DNA of 64,000 nucleotides from Bog-473 sp963809715 (GTDB lineage Bacteria; Actinomycetota; Acidimicrobiia; Acidimicrobiales; RAAP-2), in contig CAWEKO010000008.1 in NCBI GenBank assembly GCA_963809715.1, forward strand, positions 342,519-406,518, in the 5' to 3' direction. Each line of letters opens with the position of its first letter. Position 1 is the stretch's first letter. Both the position numbers and the translations under genes were made by a program. The notes under the pieces were generated by a model that was not told the DNA's origin, did not search any database, and worked only from the letters and a program-made list of their open reading frames with translations. Of the stretch, positions 60,050 through 64,000 are shown piece after piece.

Positions 60050-60793
60050 TCAGGCGCGGATGGTGGTGGTCTCGCGGGTGAACTGGCGGCGGCCGATCAG
60101 CTTGTATGCCAGACGAACCGGGGCTGGCAGGACCTGCATGAACTTCTGCCGCTCCGCGTCATCGGTCTCCTCGGTGATGTATCCGAGGGTCACCAGGCGC
60201 CGCGTGACCGGAATCGCGCTGATGCCGTGCTTGCCGAGAGCGTCCCATTCACTCTGGGTGAGCGTGACCGAGACGACCGGGAGCAGTTTCTGCTCCTCCT
60301 CATCGAGGTGACCGATCAGTGTCGGCATCATCGTGTCGATGCAGGCGGCCATCCGCTCGCCGGCGGCGGCGTCCGCGCTCGTCGTCCACGTCGGCAGCTC
60401 CGCGTTGATGGCCAAGACGACGTCGTTGACCTGAGCGTGTTGGGCATCCATTCGGTCCATCAGCTCCGGGTCGAGCACACGTCGCTCGCGGAGCAGGGGA
60501 AAGAGCAGCAAGTCCTCGCCGGTGTGGTGCGTGTGCAGGAAGTCCAACATCTCCCGTGCGTGCGCGCCGATGATCTTGGATCGCGCAGGGTCATTGGCCG
60601 CGGAGCGGAACAGTCGGGGGAGCTGACCGATCTCGCGCCGGATGACGCCGTGGATCAGAACCATCTCGTGGGTGTCGACGCCGGACCCGGCGGTGTTCAC
60701 CGGGGTTGCTCGAAAATCGCGGCGCTCAGGCCGGGTGTTTCCGTGTTCACGGCTGTGTAGGGAACTATTAGCGGTGGTTTCGGGTGTGGTCAT
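60050..60793 (-). CDS. Hemerythrin-domain protein
   Basis: 247 aa with one hemerythrin HHE domain, a non-heme di-iron site binding O2, NO or sensing redox stress. Ligands: LIHGVIRREI, FLHTHHTGEDLLLFPLL, QHAQVNDV and HLDEEEQKLLPVV. A C-terminal 65-residue part (RLVTLGYITEETDDAERQKF) looks like the helical tail common in actinobacterial homologues. ATG 60793 has AAGGA eight bases upstream; an earlier ATG (60859) lacks one. It may head an operon with the NmrA and MFS genes (gap 46 bases). Confidence 0.9.
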   Translation of the reverse strand: MTTPETTANSSLHSREHGNTRPERRDFRATPVNTAGSGVDTHEMVLIHGVIRREIGQLPRLFRSAANDPARSKIIGAHAREMLDFLHTHHTGEDLLLFPLLRERRVLDPELMDRMDAQHAQVNDVVLAINAELPTWTTSADAAAGERMAACIDTMMPTLIGHLDEEEQKLLPVVSVTLTQSEWDALGKHGISAIPVTRRLVTLGYITEETDDAERQKFMQVLPAPVRLAYKLIGRRQFTRETTTIRA

Positions 60794-60874
60794 TTCGGAG
60801 TCCTTTCCGTCGGGTAGAGGGATTAGTGTCACCATGGCCCCCTGTGATGCCCTGGCCAACGGGGGGCGCCCGAA

Positions 60875-63734
60875 GTGTTAACCGAAGAGTTTTCTCAGCC
60901 TGACCGAAGGCTCCCGGTCCTGCTCGAGCGCGAACAGGAGCTCGCCGAGCTTGAGGGGCTGCTGCGGGACGCGTGCACGGGGCGAGGGAGGCTGTCGCTG
61001 ATCGAGGGGCCGGCGGGGATCGGAAAGACGCGTCTGCTCGAGGAGGTCCGTCGGCGCGCCGGCCTGTCGGAGATGACCGTGCTGGCAGCGTGTGGTGGTG
61101 AACTGGAGCGGAACTTTGGGTTCGGGATCGTACGCCAGCTGCTCGAGTCCACCCTGGCAAGGACCGGAGCCGGCGAGCGGGCCGAACTCCTCTCGGGCGC
61201 CGCCCGCCTGGCCGAGCCGGTCTTTGGCAGCCCCACCACCGAGCAGGACCTGCCTGCCGACCACGCCCAGGCTCTGCTCCATGGGCTCTACTGGCTCGTG
61301 GCCAATGTCGCCGAGGCCTCCCCGCTGCTGCTATCGGTCGATGACGTCCAGTGGGCGGACGAACCATCCCTGCGGTTCTTGACTTACCTGGCTCGACGCC
61401 TCGACGGGGTTCGCGCCGCGATCGCCATCGCCAACCGGACCGGCGAGGCCAAACAACCCCAGGTCCTCGACTCGCTGGCCTTGGAGGCCCGGCCGCCGAT
61501 CATCCGCCCCAGCCCGCTCAGCGAGGCCGGGGTCGGCCAGGTGGTGCGCGAAGCGTTCGGCCACGGCGCCGGGCCGATGCTCTTCGCCGCCTGCCACCGG
61601 GCGACAGGCGGGAACCCGTTCCTGCTCATCGAGCTGCTCGAGGAGCTTCGGCACACCTCGGGCCATTTTGGTGAGATCAGTCCGCCCGCGGTCAGCCGTC
61701 TGGGGCCGGAGCGGATCGCGCGTGCCGTGCTACTGCGCGTCGGCCGAATCGGCCCACAAGCAGCCGCGCTCGGTGCGGGCGGTGGCAGTGCTGGGCGTGC
61801 AGGCCGAGATCGCAGAGGCGGCAGAGCTCGCCGGGCTCGATCTCGCCCAGACCCGGGCGACAACCGGCGCCCTGAGCCAAGCCGGGGTCATGGAACCGGG
61901 CGAGCCGCTGCGGTTCGTCCACCCGATCGTCCGGACGGCGATCTACGAGGACACCTCCACCGGCGACCGATCCGAGCTACACGCCCGGGCCGCCCGCCTG
62001 CTCGCCGATCGAGGAGCCGAGCCCGAGTCGATCGGGCTGCATCTTCTGTCCTGCGATCCAGCGGGGGACCCGGCCAGGGTCGCCACCCTCCGAGATGCAG
62101 CTGGCATGGCGCTCTCCCGCGGGGCGCCGGAGGCCGCGGCCCGCTACCTGCGGCGCGCCCTGGCCGAGCCGCCATCTGACGACGAGCGCCCGGGGTTGCT
62201 GTTCGAGCTGGGATCGTCCGCCTCCCGAGCCGGAGACGCCCATGGGCTCGAGCTGATGAGAGAGGGCTTCGAGCTGACCAGTGAGTCTCAACGGCGGGCG
62301 GCCGCGGGCCTCGCTCTGGGCGCCGCGCTTCACTTTGACGCCCGCAGGATGGACGAGTCGATGCTCGTCTGCGAGCGGGCCCTCGAGAGCGCCCCAGAGG
62401 CCGACGTGGCTGCTCACATCGAGGCCCTGCTGCTGCAGTCCGGGGCCACCACGCCACCAGGCCGAGCCCGCGTCGCTGAGCGGCTGCGCGAGGTTCGCCT
62501 GCGGGCCGCGACGCTGCCCGATGAGATCGCCCCCGTCCTCCTCGTGCCCGCTGCGACCGACACCGTGATAACCGGTGGCCCGGCAACCCAAGCCGCCAGG
62601 ATTGCGGAGCACGCGCTGGCTGGCGGCGTCCTGCTCCGGGAGCAGATCGAGAAGGACCAGCCGGTGTTCTACCCGCTGCTGTGGGTGCTGATCTACGCCG
62701 GCCACCTCAACGTCGTGGAGCCGACGCTCCGCCAAGCCGTCGCTCAGACCCAGGCCCAGGGCACTCCGTTCGGACTCGCCCTGGCGTCAGCCTTCACCTC
62801 CCTCGCCCGACACCGGGTGGGGGAGCTTGGTCCCGCCGAGGCCGCCGCAAACACCTGCCTCGAGCTCGCTCCCGAGATCGGTTGGGGCATCGCGGTACAC
62901 ATCGCCGCCGCGACCATGGTCTCAGTGCTGGTCGAGCGCGGCGACCTCGAGCGCGCCCAGGCGGTGCTCGACCGGCTGGAAGGAACCTACGATCCCGAGC
63001 TGACCACCAGCCAAGTCCTTCGCGAGAGCCGCGCCAAGCTCCACATGGCGAGGGGCGACCCGCAGGCGGCGCTGGACGAGTTGCTCGCCGTCGCTCGCTG
63101 GGAGCAAGCCATGAAAATCCCCGGCACGGTCGTCCCGGTACCGTGGCGCTCCGCGGCGGCGCTCGCACACCAAGCGCTCGGCGAAACAGAAACCGCACAC
63201 GGGCTCGCCGAAGAAGAACTCGTGCTGGCCCAACGATTCGCAGCACCCAGACCGATCGGCGTCGCCACGCGCATCCTTGGGAGCCTGGGCACCGGGGATC
63301 AAGGCATCGAGTATCTGGAAGCAGCCGTAGAACCCCTCAGGCAGAGCCAGGATCGACTGGAGCTCGCCCGGGCCTACGTCGAGCTCGGGTCTGCCCTACG
63401 ACGCCAGAGACGAATCCGAGAGGCCCGCCAGCGGCTGGCAGAGGGCATGGACCTCGCCCAGCAGTGCGGAGCCACAGCTCTTCTCGAGACCGCCCACGCG
63501 CAGTTGATCCTCGCCGGCGCACGGCCACGACGCGTAGCGTTAACCGGGATAGAAGCCCTGACGCCCAGCGAACACCGCGTGGCAGAGATGGCCGCCGAAG
63601 GAATGACCAACAAGGACATCGCCCAAGCGTTGTTCGTAACCCTGCGAAGCGTTGAGATGCACCTCTCCAATGCCTACCTCAAACTTCAGATCACCTCACG
63701 CCGAGGCCTCCTCCGTGCACTCCACGATCGGTGA
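60875..63734 (+). CDS. LuxR-family regulator with AAA ATPase domain (LAL type), one-base frameshift
   Basis: Large ATP-binding regulator. N-terminal ATPase: LEREQELAELEGLL, Walker A IEGPAGIGKTRLLEE, Walker B LLLSVDDVQWADEPSL, then a TPR-like helical middle and the C-terminal LuxR helix-turn-helix (ALTPSEHRVAEMAAEGMTNK, DIAQALFVTLRSVEMHLSN). The frame breaks at the GG of 61772-61773: RIGPQAAAL, then one base later VRAVAVLGVQAEIAEAAEL. Deleting one G gives 952 aa, the normal family size. GTG start at 60875, divergent from hemerythrin with 81 bases between; it probably controls the hemerythrin-NmrA-MFS genes. Confidence 0.85.
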
Positions 63735-63862
63735 GCGGGACAAGTTTTTCAGCCGTGCGAGCGCTTGGACCGCAGGGAACCAGGCGCCATTCGCCGCGTC
63801 ATGAGAGCCCTGCCGATCAGACCTAACCACCGATCCGTGGTCACGCCCCAAGTCCGTTCGGG

Positions 63863-63882
63863 CGTGACCTTACGTGACCTTA
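63863..63882. repeat. 10-base direct repeat
   Basis: CGTGACCTTA occurs twice in tandem without mismatch in the 266-base tail between the regulator and the end repeat. No gene is seen in this tail. Confidence 0.8.
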
Positions 63883-63935
63883 TCGAGAGGGAAGGAGAGG
63901 GATCGTGAGGGAACCTGAGGGGATCGAAACGCCAC

Positions 63936-63966
63936 GACCAGGAAGGTCCTCGGAAAGGACCTGGTC
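63936..63966. terminator. Bulged hairpin next to the island's right end
   Basis: GACCA and GGTCC pair with GGACC and TGGTC; the left side has a four-base bulge (ggaa) and the loop is tcggaaa. Followed by caaaa-like sequence. It could end the regulator transcript or be part of the recombination site, 20 bases before the repeat. Confidence 0.4.
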
Positions 63967-63986
63967 AAAAGACTGAGAACCGTACT

Positions 63987-64000
63987 TTCGCAATGTAGAG
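63987..64000 (+). other. Distal attachment-site repeat of the tRNA-Ala island (truncated)
   Basis: TTCGCAATGTAGAG, identical to the tRNA-Ala anticodon loop and 3' stem at 56529-56542; the preceding bases TAC also match. The window ends inside the repeat, so its full length is not visible. Confidence 0.65.

Larger units (their letters stand above)
56529..64000 (+). mobile_element. Putative genomic island inserted at tRNA-Ala
   Basis: The 14 bases TTCGCAATGTAGAG inside the tRNA (56529-56542) recur at the extreme right end of the window (63987-64000), and with one mismatch the match begins five bases earlier. The second copy is not preceded by a tRNA 5' half. This is the layout of an element that integrated in the tRNA anticodon arm. 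Between the copies: an IS110 remnant, MFS exporter, NmrA-like reductase, hemerythrin and LuxR-type regulator. No intact integrase is visible; the right end is cut off. Confidence 0.6.

Noticed and set aside
60875..62179. Shorter ATPase-only regulator as a real product
   Set aside because: The tail after the break is Arg/Gly-rich nonsense and the next frame continues the family sequence exactly.

Overview
The window is high-GC DNA, almost certainly from an actinobacterium (Actinomycetota). Three things point there. First, much of it is the classical actinobacterial housekeeping order lysA-hom-thrC-rho-rpmE-prfA-prmC-(tsaC-like) ... rpiB-glyA-wecA-atpI-atpB-E-F-H-A-G-D-C. Second, MurA carries Asp instead of Cys at its active-site position, as in mycobacteria. 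Third, there is a remnant of a mycothiol-dependent isomerase. Secreted repeats of the 'GYWLVAADGGIFSFGDA' type and an F420-type (FrhB) flavoprotein fit the class Acidimicrobiia best; that placement is inference.

Layout. 0-8 kb: SNF2 helicase, metallo-hydrolase, leucine/valine-type dehydrogenase, pdxH, secreted repeat protein. 8.1-10.5 kb: decayed DNA (isomerase C-terminal fragment, broken tyrosine integrase with a 17-bp x3 repeat) ending at a tRNA-Arg(CCG), where argS would sit in relatives. 10.6-19.5 kb: lysA, hom, thrC, rho, rpmE, prfA, prmC, tsaC-like; thrB is missing between thrC and rho. 19.7-27.8 kb: an accessory block (FMN reductase, methyltransferase, TauD-like oxygenase, D-aminoacylase-like amidohydrolase, MarR regulator with a candidate operator, two secreted proteins, thiolase-like protein) that splits the conserved order. 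27.8-38.6 kb: rpiB, glyA, wecA and the whole ATP synthase operon. 38.7-47.6 kb: glpX, murA, meaB, enoyl-CoA hydratase, treS-mak, galT, membrane protein.

47.7-55.6 kb is a divergent assimilatory sulfate reduction locus. On the minus strand lie cysD, cysN and a siroheme-synthase N-domain gene. On the plus strand lie cysH, a siroheme sulfite reductase, an FrhB-type F420/ferredoxin flavoprotein, a 106-aa unknown and an ABC ATPase. The plus-strand genes overlap by 1-4 bases. A perfect inverted repeat lies between the two arms. I read the sulfite reductase plus FrhB pair as a split, two-gene counterpart of the archaeal F420-dependent sulfite reductase; this is the most interesting system in the window.

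56.5-64 kb: a tRNA-Ala(CGC) followed by what looks like a genomic island (IS110 remnant, MFS exporter, NmrA-like reductase, hemerythrin, LuxR-type ATPase regulator). The last 14 bases of the window repeat the middle of the tRNA, as expected for the distal attachment site.

Two window-wide patterns. (1) Six start codons, ATG or GTG, lie exactly six bases after a TANNNT hexamer, the arrangement of leaderless mRNAs; this fixes several starts. (2) At least six genes, including essential hom and prmC, are each broken by a single-base indel, mostly an extra G beside a G run. I regard these as probable sequence errors and give the repaired gene spans.
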